Assembly: GCF_001971785.1 (NCBI RefSeq)
Contig: NZ_CP019389.1
Span: 3,235,001-3,299,000 of the forward strand
Length of the DNA: 64,000 nt
Direction: 5' to 3'
Source: Seonamhaeicola sp. S2-3
Lineage (GTDB): Bacteria > Bacteroidota > Bacteroidia > Flavobacteriales > Flavobacteriaceae
Part shown: piece by piece, positions 34,410-43,528 of the stretch
Numbering within the stretch: position 1 is the first letter of the stretch
How the letters are laid out: each line of letters begins with the position of its first letter
Notes under the pieces: generated by a model
The model's database searches: none
Seen by the model: only the letters and a program-made list of their open reading frames with translations
What the model was told of the DNA's origin: nothing
Translations under genes and position numbers: made by a program

Positions 34410-35963
34410 ATGTCCGTATCTCAAATAGAATTAGCAGAAAGAAAAACCGGTAAAGACCTTTATAGTTATCAAAAAGGTGCTATTGATAAAATTTTTAAAA
34501 GTTTTGATGAATCGCCTCCAGATTATCATTTATTATATCAATTGCCAACAGGGGGAGGAAAAACAGTTATTTTCTCTGAAATAGTTAGGCAATATCTAAA
34601 AACCCATAAAAAAAAGGTTTTAGTAATGACACACCGTATTGAGTTGTGTAAGCAAACTTCAAAAATGCTTACAGAATTTGGTGTAATAAATAAGGTGGTA
34701 GATAGTAAGGCAGATTTAAGTGATCAAGCAGATTATAGCTGCTTTGTAGCAATGGTTGAAACCTTAAATAACCGGTTAAATGATAATAAATTAGATATTT
34801 CTGATATTGGACTTGTTATTATTGATGAAGCTCATTATAATTCCTTTACAAAGCTATTTAAATTTTTTAGTCAGTCATTTATTTTAGGAGTTACAGCTAC
34901 ACCACTAAGTTCTAGTATTGAATTACCAATGACCGATAATTATGATGAATTAATTGTTGGAGAAAGTATAGAATCCTTAATTGAAAACGGATTTTTAGCT
35001 AGAGCCGAAATGTTTAGTTATAATGTGGGCTTAACGTCTTTAGTTGTTGGAGCTAACGGAGATTACACGGTAAAATCATCAGAAGATTTATATACCGATG
35101 ACAACATGCTCTCAAAGCTTTTAAGAGCCTATGAAGAACGGTCAAAAGGAAAGAAAACCTTAATATTTAATAATGGTATTAATACTTCTTTACATGTTTA
35201 TGATACCTTTAGAAGAGCAGGTTACCCTATTGCACACTTAGATAATACACACTCTAAAAAAGAAAGAGCCCATATTTTAAAATGGTTTAAAGAAACACCA
35301 GATGCTATTTTAACCTCGGTAAGCATATTAACCACTGGTTTTGATGAACCTACTGTAGAAAGTATTATTCTTAATAGAGCAACTAAATCTTTAACACTTT
35401 ACTATCAAATGATTGGTAGAGGCTCTCGTGTTTTAGAAAATAAAAAAACCTTCCAAGTAATTGATTTAGGTAACAATTTTCACAGATTTGGCCCTTGGGG
35501 AGATAATTTAGATTGGCAACGTATTTTCAAATCTCCAAATTATTACTTAGATACTTTATTAAGTGATGAAGAATTAGAAAGCAATTTTAGATATGAAATG
35601 CCAGACGATTTAAGAGCTGAGTTTGGTAAATCGGAAGAAGTTTATTTTGATATTCAAAAAACCTACGTAGATTCTATTAGAGCAGGAGAGTCTTCAAAAG
35701 TAGTTTTAGAACGCTCCATTGCTCAACATGCTAAAATTTGTATTGAAAACAGTGAAGATGTTTATGATGCGCTTGCATTAGCCAAAAAATTGGGTGATGA
35801 TATAGATTTTAGAATAGGGCGTTATACAAAATGTATAAGTAAAAGCACCTTTAATTTTGTAGAATGGTTAAAAGGTGAGTATCGAAAAAAACTAAATTCT
35901 TACTTGCGTACAAATTTTGATAAAGTCTTTGAGGAAATTCATGGATATCCTCCAGAAGATTAA
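34410..35963 (+). CDS. DEAD/DEAH-box superfamily 2 helicase
   Basis: A 517-residue SF2 helicase. Walker A is PTGGGKT (46-52), DEAH at 139-142, motif III GVTATPLSS, and the second RecA domain ends in YYQMIGRGSR. The C-terminal about 150 residues carry no extra nuclease or zinc motif that I can see. It resembles the short stand-alone helicases related to RadD/SSL2-type proteins in DNA repair. Standing alone behind its own promoter, with no restriction or defence gene beside it, it is probably a housekeeping repair helicase. Confidence 0.85.
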   Translation: MSVSQIELAERKTGKDLYSYQKGAIDKIFKSFDESPPDYHLLYQLPTGGGKTVIFSEIVRQYLKTHKKKVLVMTHRIELCKQTSKMLTEFGVINKVVDSKADLSDQADYSCFVAMVETLNNRLNDNKLDISDIGLVIIDEAHYNSFTKLFKFFSQSFILGVTATPLSSSIELPMTDNYDELIVGESIESLIENGFLARAEMFSYNVGLTSLVVGANGDYTVKSSEDLYTDDNMLSKLLRAYEERSKGKKTLIFNNGINTSLHVYDTFRRAGYPIAHLDNTHSKKERAHILKWFKETPDAILTSVSILTTGFDEPTVESIILNRATKSLTLYYQMIGRGSRVLENKKTFQVIDLGNNFHRFGPWGDNLDWQRIFKSPNYYLDTLLSDEELESNFRYEMPDDLRAEFGKSEEVYFDIQKTYVDSIRAGESSKVVLERSIAQHAKICIENSEDVYDALALAKKLGDDIDFRIGRYTKCISKSTFNFVEWLKGEYRKKLNSYLRTNFDKVFEEIHGYPPED

Positions 35964-35989
35964 AGTTATTACTGGCTAAAACTTAAATT

Positions 35990-36850
35990 TTGGATATAAA
36001 AAAAGCTTTAAAATTCATGCTGATAAGTACATTATCATTTGCATGCATGAATAGTATTGTAAAAGATTTAGTTCATATTAGTGCTTATCAAATAGTTTTT
36101 TTTAGGTCTATCTCTACGTTAGTTATTACAACTTCTATTCTATTAAAATATAACATATCCATTTTAGGAAATAATAAAAAGTTATTGATTATTAGAGGTT
36201 TGGTAGGAGTAACTTCTATGACTTTATTTTTTATGTCAACAAAATATTTACCTATAGGTACAGCAGTTTCCTTACGGTATTTAGCACCTATATTTGCTGC
36301 TGTTTTTGCAATTTTCTTTTTAAAAGAAAAAGTAAAACCCATTCAGTGGTTGTTTTTTACCATGGCTTTTAGTGGGGTTGTTATTTTAAAAGGGTTTGAT
36401 ACAAATATAGACACCTATGGTCTTTTACTTATTATTTGTTCTGCAATATTTAGCGGATTAGTTTATGTAGTTTTAAGTAAAATAGGAAAAAGTGAACACC
36501 CCGTTGTAGTTGTAAACTATTTTATGATTATTTCTGTTTTGGTTGGCGGTGTGCTTTCTATTAAAAATTGGGTAAATCCTGTAGGTATAGAGTGGCCTAT
36601 GCTACTTGGCTTAGGTATATTTGGTTATTTTGGACAAATTTATATGACTAAAGCCTTTCAAACAGCAGTATCAACCAGTCAAATAGCTCCTTTAAAATAC
36701 CTTGAAACTATTTTCACAGTGCTTTTTGGGGTATTTATATTTGCCGAAGTTTATTCGTTTTGGAGCATTTTAGGTATTGGATTAATAATTATTGGATTGG
36801 TATTAAACGCTCGTTTTAAGGAACGATCAAAAAAACTAAATAATGAGTAA
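35990..36850 (+). CDS. DMT family (EamA) transporter
   Basis: A 286-residue membrane protein with about ten hydrophobic segments arranged as two EamA repeats. YLPIGTAVSLRYLAPIFAAV in the first half and TSQIAPLKYLETIFTVLFGV in the second are the matching family signatures. The start is either TTG at 35990 (MDIKKALKFML) or ATG at 36017; the Lys-rich segment before the first helix favours the TTG. Substrate unknown, possibly amino acids or nucleobases. It overlaps the next transporter gene by 8 bp. Confidence 0.85.
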   Translation: MDIKKALKFMLISTLSFACMNSIVKDLVHISAYQIVFFRSISTLVITTSILLKYNISILGNNKKLLIIRGLVGVTSMTLFFMSTKYLPIGTAVSLRYLAPIFAAVFAIFFLKEKVKPIQWLFFTMAFSGVVILKGFDTNIDTYGLLLIICSAIFSGLVYVVLSKIGKSEHPVVVVNYFMIISVLVGGVLSIKNWVNPVGIEWPMLLGLGIFGYFGQIYMTKAFQTAVSTSQIAPLKYLETIFTVLFGVFIFAEVYSFWSILGIGLIIIGLVLNARFKERSKKLNNE

Positions 36851-38144
36851 CCCCAATAAGTTTTCTATTGTAAATCCTGCAAAGTCGCCAGTATTTTACG
36901 GTTATATTGTACTTTTTTTTGGTAGTTTAGGGGTGTTAGCCAGTATTCCAGGGCAAACTGTAGGAGTATCTGTTTTTACAGACCCTGTTAAAGATGCTTT
37001 GGGGCTTACTAGAAATGAGTTTAGTAATGCCTATATGTTTGGTACTTTTTTGAGTTCTTTTTTTATAAGTAGAGCAGGGAAGTGGTTTGATAAATTTGGA
37101 GCACGTTATGTAGCATTTTTTGCGGCATTACTTTTAAGTGTTTCATTACTTTTATGCTCATTTTCTGCTAAAATAAGTAGTGTTTTTTCAGAGCTTTTAA
37201 ATACCAAATCTTGGGTAGTACCATTTCTAGTAATAACTATTTTATTCTTTTTAATAAGATTTAGCGGGCAAGGAGTAATTACTATGTCTTCTAGAAACAT
37301 GATTATGCTTTGGTTTGATAAAAACAGAGGAAAGGTCAATTCAATAAGTAGTATAGGAGTTTCGTTAGGGTTTTCTATGTCTCCATTAGTTTTTAATTAT
37401 TTAATTGAAAATTATGGTTGGGAAAAAAGTTGGCAAATTCTAGCTTTAGTATTGGTAGTGTTTAGTTTTTTTATTATTCAATTTTATAGAGATAAACCAG
37501 AAGATTTTAATTTAAAACCCGATGGACACAGTGTTAATAATTCTAAAACAAACATTGTAAGTACTGTAAAAGATTTTACACTTACCGAAGCAAAAAAAAC
37601 AAGAGCTTTTTGGATTATTGGTTTAATTCTAGCTTTTAATAGCTTTTTTATCACCGGTTTTACCTTTCATGTAGTATCTATTTTTGAAAGTCAGGGGTTT
37701 GAAAAATCACAAGCCATAGCCATATTTGTACCTATTTCAATTATTGCTATTATTATTTCTACTATAGCTAACATTTTAAGCGACTACATTAAACATAACA
37801 TCTATGTCCTAATCATGATTTTTAGTGGGTTTTTAGCATCCATTGGCTTGTTATTATTATCAAAATCTATGGGTATATACCTTTTAATTAGTGGTTTAGG
37901 CGTTTTAGGTGGGTTGTTTGCAGTGGTAAATGCCGTTACATGGCCAAGGTACTTTGGACGAAAACATTTAGGAGCTATAACAGGTAAATCTATGAGCTTT
38001 TTGGTAATTGCCAGTGCCATAGCACCTACTATTTTTAGTTATTGCTACACTACTTTGGGTTCTTATAGCTTTATGAGTTATATAACTATAGCATATTTAA
38101 TAGTACTAGGTATTGGCTTTATTAAGTTTAAAAACCCCCAATAA
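36843..38144 (+). CDS. Major facilitator superfamily transporter
   Basis: A 433-residue, roughly 12-helix MFS protein. The loop between helices 2 and 3 reads GKWFDKFGARY, a degenerate form of the GxxxDRxGRR motif, and SSRNMIMLWFDKNRGKVN matches the loop 4-5 region of the oxalate/formate antiporter-like subgroup. It overlaps the DMT transporter gene, so both are made together and may move related solutes. Substrate cannot be assigned. Confidence 0.85.
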   Translation: MSNPNKFSIVNPAKSPVFYGYIVLFFGSLGVLASIPGQTVGVSVFTDPVKDALGLTRNEFSNAYMFGTFLSSFFISRAGKWFDKFGARYVAFFAALLLSVSLLLCSFSAKISSVFSELLNTKSWVVPFLVITILFFLIRFSGQGVITMSSRNMIMLWFDKNRGKVNSISSIGVSLGFSMSPLVFNYLIENYGWEKSWQILALVLVVFSFFIIQFYRDKPEDFNLKPDGHSVNNSKTNIVSTVKDFTLTEAKKTRAFWIIGLILAFNSFFITGFTFHVVSIFESQGFEKSQAIAIFVPISIIAIIISTIANILSDYIKHNIYVLIMIFSGFLASIGLLLLSKSMGIYLLISGLGVLGGLFAVVNAVTWPRYFGRKHLGAITGKSMSFLVIASAIAPTIFSYCYTTLGSYSFMSYITIAYLIVLGIGFIKFKNPQ

Positions 38145-38230
38145 ATGTAACTATTTTTAATTATAAAGTAAGTTTGATTTAGCACTACTATATTTGTACT
38201 TTTAACATCTTATTTTACAGGAAATAGACT

Positions 38231-39277
38231 ATGATTTTTAAGACTCGAATCAATAATTTCAGAAGAAAAATAATGGGCTGTATAACAAAACATGTTGGCA
38301 GCTCTTATACAAATCCCCAACAGGGTGATTTAAAAGTAGAAGACATTAAAAATGTTTTAATTATCAGGCCCAATCATCGTTTAGGTAATCAACTTCTTTT
38401 AACACCCATAGTTCAAGAGGTTTTAAACACTTTTCCAAATTGTACGGTAGATTTATTTGTGAAAGGAGGCGTAGCACATCCTGTTTTTCAAAATTATAAA
38501 AGAGTTGATAAAATTATTAAACTACCCAGAAAGCCTTTTAATAACTTATTTAAATATGCTAAAAGTTGGGTGTCTGTTAAAAATAAAACATACGATTTAG
38601 TTATTAATGGTGATAAAAATTCTTCTTCAGGAAGATTATTAACCCAATCTGCTAAAGCAAAATTTAAATTATTTGGAGAATCAACTCCTGAAATTGAAAA
38701 TAAATACTCTGATTATGAGCATATTTCTAAATATCCCATTTATAATTTACGATATTTTTTAGAGAAATTAGGTGTTGAAATTCCCAAAACTAAATTACCT
38801 TTATTAGACATAAAACTTACTGATGCTGAAATTGAAAACGGTAAAATAATATTAGATAATTTAATTAAAAACAATAAAAAAACTATTTGCATTTATACCA
38901 ATGCCACGGGTAATAAGTGTTATTCTGAAGCATGGTGGGAAACTTTTTACAACCGTTTAAAAAAGGAGTACCCAAATTATAATATTATAGAAATGCTTCC
39001 TATTGAAAATATTTCAAAAATAAATTTTAAAGCGCCGCATTTTTACAGTAAAGATATTAGAGAAATGGGTAGTGTTTTACGTAATACAGCTATTTTTATT
39101 GCTGCAGATAATGGTGTTATGCATTTAGCAAGTGCTTCTTTAGTGCCAACGGTCGGCTTTTTTTCCGTAACCAACGAAAATAAATATCAACCCTACGGTA
39201 ATGATAGCTTTGCGCTAAATACTAATAATACTAATATTGACGATTGGTTTAAGGCTATTCATGAAATTTTAGCTTAA
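38231..39277 (+). CDS. Glycosyltransferase family 9 protein (heptosyltransferase-like)
   Basis: A 348-residue GT-B glycosyltransferase. NVLIIRPNHRLGNQLLLTPI near residue 40 is the GT9 N-terminal signature and FIAADNGVMHLASASLVPTV near 300 the nucleotide-sugar-binding signature. It probably adds a sugar, often heptose, to the lipopolysaccharide core or a surface glycan, acting on the cytoplasmic membrane face. It is not clustered with other glycan genes here. The first 30 residues are basic and may help membrane binding. Confidence 0.87.
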   Translation: MIFKTRINNFRRKIMGCITKHVGSSYTNPQQGDLKVEDIKNVLIIRPNHRLGNQLLLTPIVQEVLNTFPNCTVDLFVKGGVAHPVFQNYKRVDKIIKLPRKPFNNLFKYAKSWVSVKNKTYDLVINGDKNSSSGRLLTQSAKAKFKLFGESTPEIENKYSDYEHISKYPIYNLRYFLEKLGVEIPKTKLPLLDIKLTDAEIENGKIILDNLIKNNKKTICIYTNATGNKCYSEAWWETFYNRLKKEYPNYNIIEMLPIENISKINFKAPHFYSKDIREMGSVLRNTAIFIAADNGVMHLASASLVPTVGFFSVTNENKYQPYGNDSFALNTNNTNIDDWFKAIHEILA

Positions 39278-39578
39278 CCTTCTATTATTTCGCCTTTTCA
39301 TTTACTACTTAAGCTCCCTAATTTGCAATAGATTTTTAAATGGGGCTTGATGTTTTTCTAAAATGAGTTATTTCATAAACAACCTTAAATGGAGGTTTTT
39401 TAAGTTTAGAATTTAGATAGTATGTATTCTTTTAAAAAAATGCTACAAACTTTTTAAAGGTTAGTATTATTTACAGAATATAATCTAAATGATAAGTAAA
39501 ACTTGTTTTATGATATTAGTAATGAAAACAATTATTAATGATTTTAAGAAATGAGAGATGATTTTTTTTTAAATAATA
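39278..39578. other. Convergent intergenic region
   Basis: A 300-bp AT-rich gap between convergent genes. I see only a weak five-bp stem (AACCT/AGGTT) with a T-run near 39393-39412 that might end the GT9 transcript. No ORF or repeat. Confidence 0.4.
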
Positions 39579-40313
39579 TTATATAAACTTATTTATAATT
39601 TCTTCTTTTTTTAAAGGATTAGTTGAAACTAAAAAAGATTTAAGTAAATAAACTGCAAGTGTGTGACATATCATGATTATGGTTACAAATGTTTTATTAT
39701 AATGAAGAAACTCATTAATAATACTCAGGCTTACTTGAAAAAAACAAAACAAACCCGATGTTAATAACATGGTACCAGTCTTGTAATTGTATCCAATATA
39801 AATAAAAGCTATTGTAATAAGAAAAACTATTAAGCATATTGTAGCTGTAAAAACTAAAAACATAGTATTTCCTGGTAATACAGAAAATAGTAAATCAATT
39901 AATATATAAATAATATAACTTAATAAACCTACGGTTAAAAAAGTTGTAAAAGATAATATAGATTTTAACTTTTCTTTAGTTACATAACCACGTATTGCAT
40001 ATGTACTACAAATAAGGTATATAGTTGTAAGTATGGTTATGTAAATAAAATGAGTTTGAAAATCTAGAGAAGCTAGTACGTCCGACACTAATAAAACTAA
40101 TAGTCCAAAAATGTACACAAAATTAGAATTATTTTTCTTTTGGTAAATATAGCTTAAACAAACACACACAATTGTAAGAGGCATTACATACACTAAATCT
40201 CTTTTTATAGAAATTATGCTAACAATGACAGAAATAAATAAGAACACAAAAAAAAGCAGGTCGAAAATATTCAAACCGCTTTTTAATTGTTTCATATGAT
40301 TGGTTGTCATCAT
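39579..40313 (-). CDS. YhhN-like integral membrane protein
   Basis: A 244-residue, very hydrophobic protein with about eight transmembrane segments separated by short basic loops. The spacing and the segment FGLLVLLVSDVLASLDF suggest the YhhN (lysoplasmalogenase/TMEM86) family, which has catalytic Asp residues in such helices; the match is distant. The short start MKQLKSG six codons later is possible. It lies downstream of hxlR with a 45-bp gap. Confidence 0.5.
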   Translation of the reverse strand: MMTTNHMKQLKSGLNIFDLLFFVFLFISVIVSIISIKRDLVYVMPLTIVCVCLSYIYQKKNNSNFVYIFGLLVLLVSDVLASLDFQTHFIYITILTTIYLICSTYAIRGYVTKEKLKSILSFTTFLTVGLLSYIIYILIDLLFSVLPGNTMFLVFTATICLIVFLITIAFIYIGYNYKTGTMLLTSGLFCFFQVSLSIINEFLHYNKTFVTIIMICHTLAVYLLKSFLVSTNPLKKEEIINKFI

Positions 40314-40358
40314 TAAGAATATAATAATAAATTAAAGATACATATATTTTATTCAATT

Positions 40359-40691
40359 TTAAACCTTTTTACTAACAGCATAAACACCCCAATCTGCAAT
40401 AGATTGTACAACTGGAATTAACGTCTTTCCAAAATCTGTTAAAGAGTATTCTACTTTTAATGGTGGTTTAGAAGTATAAACTTTACGTTTTATAATACCA
40501 TCTTCTTCTAAATTTTTAAGTTGTAAACTTAACGTACGCTCAGTTACTGTAGGCATTTCTTTTCTAAGCTCATTGTACCGTAATGTCTTATCAATAAGAT
40601 GAAATATGATAACAGTTTTCCATTTTCCACCAATAAGTCCCATTGTTAAACTGGCACAACAAGGGTATTCTTTACCTTTAAATTTATACAT
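40359..40691 (-). CDS. HxlR family transcriptional regulator
   Basis: A 110-residue winged-helix regulator. CCASLTMGLIGGKWKTVII, LRYNELRKEMPTVTERTLS and LKNLEEDGIIKR are the HxlR hallmarks, including the N-terminal Cys pair that in relatives senses electrophiles or oxidants. It is divergent from a nitroreductase gene, and its own promoter region contains the same operator sequence as that of the nitroreductase. This is the usual layout for an HxlR protein controlling an adjacent quinone/nitro reductase and itself. Confidence 0.92.
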   Translation of the reverse strand: MYKFKGKEYPCCASLTMGLIGGKWKTVIIFHLIDKTLRYNELRKEMPTVTERTLSLQLKNLEEDGIIKRKVYTSKPPLKVEYSLTDFGKTLIPVVQSIADWGVYAVSKKV

Positions 40692-40711
40692 AAACTTAAT
40701 TTTAACTTATA

Positions 40712-40758
40712 CAAAGGTATTATACTATCATTAATTATACAACTATACTTTTTATAGT
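40712..40758 (-). promoter_or_regulatory. hxlR promoter with operator copy 1
   Basis: On the minus strand TTG (40740-40742), 20 bp, TACCTTTG (40712-40719): a near-ideal Bacteroidota promoter 20 bp before hxlR. The palindrome AACTATACTTTTTATAGT (40741-40758) overlaps its -33 box and the half-site ATACTATCA (40722-40730) lies between the boxes. Binding here would block hxlR transcription. Confidence 0.72.
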
Positions 40759-40825
40759 TTATTTAACATTTTGTATAAACACCTATTATTACTGGTATTA
40801 TCAGATGTTATAACCATTAAATTTT

Positions 40826-40834
40826 ATACTATCA
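40826..40834 (+). promoter_or_regulatory. Half-site ATACTATCA
   Basis: Second direct copy of the nine-base half-site also found at 40722-40730 and, inverted, at 40891-40899, midway between the two promoters. Confidence 0.5.
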
Positions 40835-40847
40835 TTTATGACCGTTA

Positions 40848-40899
40848 TTGCACAGAATGTAAACTACCAATACTTTTGTAACTATACTTTTGATAGTAT
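40848..40899 (+). promoter_or_regulatory. Nitroreductase promoter with operator copy 2
   Basis: TTG (40848-40850), 20 bp, TACTTTTG (40871-40878) form a strong Bacteroidota-type promoter. AACTATACTTTTGATAGT (40880-40897), identical to operator copy 1 in 17 of 18 bases, covers the expected start point. HxlR bound there would repress the nitroreductase gene. Confidence 0.72.
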
Positions 40900-40930
40900 C
40901 AATTAAAACCATAATAAAAATCAATTAAAA

Positions 40931-41590
40931 ATGAATTTAAAAGAAACATTAAATTGGAGATACACTACTAAAGAATTTGACCCAACAAAAAAAATATCTA
41001 AGGAAGATATGGCTCAAGTTAAAAGCTTGTTAAGAATGAGTGCATCAAGTGTAAACTTACAACCTTGGCATTTTATTATTGCTGAAACTGAAGAAGGTAA
41101 AGCACGTATAGCAAAAGGAACACAAGGTTTTTTTCATTTTAACGAACCTAAAGTAACTAATGCTTCAGCTGTTGTGCTTTTTTGTGCAAAAACAGATGCA
41201 GATGAAGAATATTACAAACACATTGCAGATGTAGATGATAAAAATGGACGATTCCCAAATGAAGACATAAAAAACGGATTTATAGGTGCTGTTAAAACAT
41301 TTGCAGATATTCATAAATATGATTTAAAAGACTTACAACATTGGATGGAAAAGCAAGTTTATCTTAATATTGGAAGCTTTTTACTAGGAGTAGCAAGTTT
41401 GGGTATAGATGCTACACCAATGGAAGGTATTGATGTAAAAGCATTAGATGAAGAATTCGGGTTAAGAGAAAAAGGTTTCACTGCTTTAGTTGCCGTTTCT
41501 ATTGGATATAGAGCAGCATCTGATTTTAACTCAACCGATAAAACACCAAAATCTAGATTGCCAGAAAGTGAAATATTCACTGAAATATAA
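40931..41590 (+). CDS. NfsB-like NAD(P)H-dependent nitroreductase
   Basis: A 219-residue flavin reductase. [17 protein letters not shown] and [20 protein letters not shown] are the FMN-binding opening of the NfsB/nitroreductase family, and [18 protein letters not shown] is the conserved later block. It reduces quinones or nitro compounds with two electrons. Control by the divergent HxlR regulator suggests induction by electrophilic stress. The next gene, DUF4437, starts 17 bp downstream on the same transcript. Confidence 0.9.
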   Translation: MNLKETLNWRYTTKEFDPTKKISKEDMAQVKSLLRMSASSVNLQPWHFIIAETEEGKARIAKGTQGFFHFNEPKVTNASAVVLFCAKTDADEEYYKHIADVDDKNGRFPNEDIKNGFIGAVKTFADIHKYDLKDLQHWMEKQVYLNIGSFLLGVASLGIDATPMEGIDVKALDEEFGLREKGFTALVAVSIGYRAASDFNSTDKTPKSRLPESEIFTEI

Positions 41591-41607
41591 ATCATATTAA
41601 AACCATA

Positions 41608-42447
41608 GTGATGAAAAAAATTATAATGGTTGTTTTGTTATTCTTAGCAATTGGAGTAAATGCTCAAACACCAACAACAGACCATACAAAATCCAAAAAC
41701 GAAGTTGTTACTACAGACAATGTAGAATGGGGCTGGCTAAATCCGTTGAGAGGTGATAAAAGTCCAGCTGCAGGAAAACTTTGGGGCGACCGTACAAAAA
41801 ACGAGCCAGCAGGCTTTTTAGTGAAATTTAAAAAAGGATTTTCATCGCCACCACATATTCACAACATTACCTATCGTGGTGTCGTGATTAAAGGATTGTT
41901 ACATAATGATGATGAAAACGCCGAAAAACAATGGTTGCCAGCCGGTTCGTACTGGCAGCAACCAGCAGGAGAAGCGCATATAACAGCAGCAGACGCTGAA
42001 GATAATATGGCTTTTTTAGATATTCAAGAAGGGCCATATTTAGTAAAACCAACGTCGGAAGCTTTTGATAATGGTGAGCGTCCAATTAATGTGGATAAAT
42101 CCAATATGGTTTGGTTAAATGCTAACGATATAGAATGGGTAGCTTCAAAAAGTAATGTAGAAACTGCCTTTTTATGGGGAAGTCACGAAAAGAATCAACT
42201 ACGTGCAACATTATTAAAATTATCAGCTGGTTTTAAAGGAAAAATTAAAAATTTGAGTCCGAATTTTAGAGCAGTTGTTATTTCTGGTAAAGTAACCCAT
42301 CAATTTTCTAAAAAAGATGACGAAAATGTGTTAGAATCAGGTTCTTATTTTGGTGTAGAAGAAGGTGCTTCACCTCGTTTAAGTACAGATGTTGAAACAG
42401 TGATTTACATGCGTTCTAATGGTAAATTCAAAATAAAATGTAGCTGA
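41608..42447 (+). CDS. Secreted DUF4437 (cupin) protein
   Basis: A 279-residue exported protein with a signal peptide ending LAIGVNAQ. Two cupin-like beta-barrel repeats follow. The first contains [19 protein letters not shown] with a potential metal-binding His pair and the second [14 protein letters not shown]. The pattern is that of DUF4437. It may be a metal-dependent enzyme or binding protein acting outside the cytoplasm on the same kind of compound as the nitroreductase; this is inference from the shared operon. MMKK or MKK are both possible starts. Confidence 0.82.
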   Translation: MMKKIIMVVLLFLAIGVNAQTPTTDHTKSKNEVVTTDNVEWGWLNPLRGDKSPAAGKLWGDRTKNEPAGFLVKFKKGFSSPPHIHNITYRGVVIKGLLHNDDENAEKQWLPAGSYWQQPAGEAHITAADAEDNMAFLDIQEGPYLVKPTSEAFDNGERPINVDKSNMVWLNANDIEWVASKSNVETAFLWGSHEKNQLRATLLKLSAGFKGKIKNLSPNFRAVVISGKVTHQFSKKDDENVLESGSYFGVEEGASPRLSTDVETVIYMRSNGKFKIKCS

Positions 42448-42499
42448 AACCTAATGAAATATTTAATTAAAGTTTAGTTTGATTGATTGTTAATAGTAG

Positions 42500-42540
42500 A
42501 AAAAGCCACCAAATATGTAAATAGTATTTGTGGCTTTTTT
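42500..42540 (+). terminator. Intrinsic terminator after DUF4437 gene
   Basis: AAAAAGCCACCAAATA pairs with TATTTG-TGGCTTTTT around a short loop and is followed by more T residues. Confidence 0.8.
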
Positions 42541-42560
42541 TTTAACATAAGAAATAAATA

Positions 42561-43391
42561 ATGAAGAAAACCATATTAATTACAGGAAGTACCGACGGTA
42601 TCGGGAAACTTACGGCTTTAAAACTAGCCAAAGAAGGACATGATATATACCTTCACGGTAGAAGTGAAGAAAAATTAAATGCAGTCATTAACGAACTAAA
42701 AGAAGTTTCAAACAACCCAAACATCAAAGGTTTTGTAGCTGATTTTTCAAATTTGAAAGCTGTAACACAAATGGCTGAAAACATTAAAAATGATATTGAA
42801 AAACTAGATGTTCTTATCAATAATGCTGGTATTTATAAAACGTCATCAAGTAAAACTAAAGACAGTTTAGATATAAGAATGGCTGTAAATTATTTGGCGC
42901 CATTTATCTTAACAGAAAATATTATTTCCGTTTTAGAAAAAGGATTAGAACCCAGGATTGTAAATTTAAGTTCGGCAGCACAATCTACAGTTCAAAAAGG
43001 AGTATTAACAGGCAATGCAACTGTAAACGCCAGTGAAAGCTACGCACAAAGTAAGTTGGCATTAACCATGTGGTCGTTTCATTTTGCAAAACAACACCCC
43101 AGTATTACAACCATTGCTGTTAATCCAGGGTCGTTATTAAACACCAAAATGGCTAAAGAAGCCTACGGACAACACTGGTCGCCAGCTGAAAAAGGTGTAG
43201 ATATTCTTTATGATTTAACCATGTCTGAAGCAAATAAAAACGAATCAGGCAAGTATTTTGACAACGATAAAGGAAGTTATAATAATGCACATCCTGATGC
43301 TTATAATGACGATAAAATTAAATTATTACTAACTTTAACCCGAACCATTATAAGTAATCAACGTTTTAAAATACTTATTTATATTTATTAA
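42561..43391 (+). CDS. Short-chain dehydrogenase/reductase
   Basis: A 276-residue classical-type SDR. The nucleotide-binding TGSTDGIG is at 8-15, DVLINNAGIY gives the NNAG motif, and the catalytic Tyr-Lys pair is in ESYAQSKLAL with a Ser in NLSSAAQS. NADP preference is suggested by the HGRSEEK after strand 2. The last about 20 residues (RTIISNQRFKILIYIY) look unlike a normal SDR end and may reflect an altered stop. Substrate unknown. Confidence 0.87.
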   Translation: MKKTILITGSTDGIGKLTALKLAKEGHDIYLHGRSEEKLNAVINELKEVSNNPNIKGFVADFSNLKAVTQMAENIKNDIEKLDVLINNAGIYKTSSSKTKDSLDIRMAVNYLAPFILTENIISVLEKGLEPRIVNLSSAAQSTVQKGVLTGNATVNASESYAQSKLALTMWSFHFAKQHPSITTIAVNPGSLLNTKMAKEAYGQHWSPAEKGVDILYDLTMSEANKNESGKYFDNDKGSYNNAHPDAYNDDKIKLLLTLTRTIISNQRFKILIYIY

Positions 43392-43392
43392 T

Positions 43393-43528
43393 ATGGCTAG
43401 AAATGAAATAGAACACCAGAAAAAATTACTAGAAAAATGATTGTAAACGCGGCATTGTAGCTTACAATAATAATCATAGGGATAGTGAATATATTAGAAA
43501 ACAATTAGGAAAATTAAGTAAAGTATAA
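43393..43528 (+). pseudogene. Small ORF (~45 codons) split by a one-base frameshift
   Basis: Reading from ATG 43393 gives MARNEIEHQKKLLEK and a stop; one base later the frame continues DCKRGIVAYNNNHRDSEYI and on to RKQLGKLSKV, ending TAATG on the start codon of the AraC gene. The total length is 45 codons plus one base. It looks like a formerly intact small protein gene coupled to the regulator, broken by a one-base insertion in the A-run near 43435. Family unknown. Confidence 0.45.

Noticed and set aside
34410-35963. Helicase as part of a phage-defence system
   Set aside because: Neighbours are a peptidase, two transporters and a glycosyltransferase; no nuclease, methylase or other defence gene is present.
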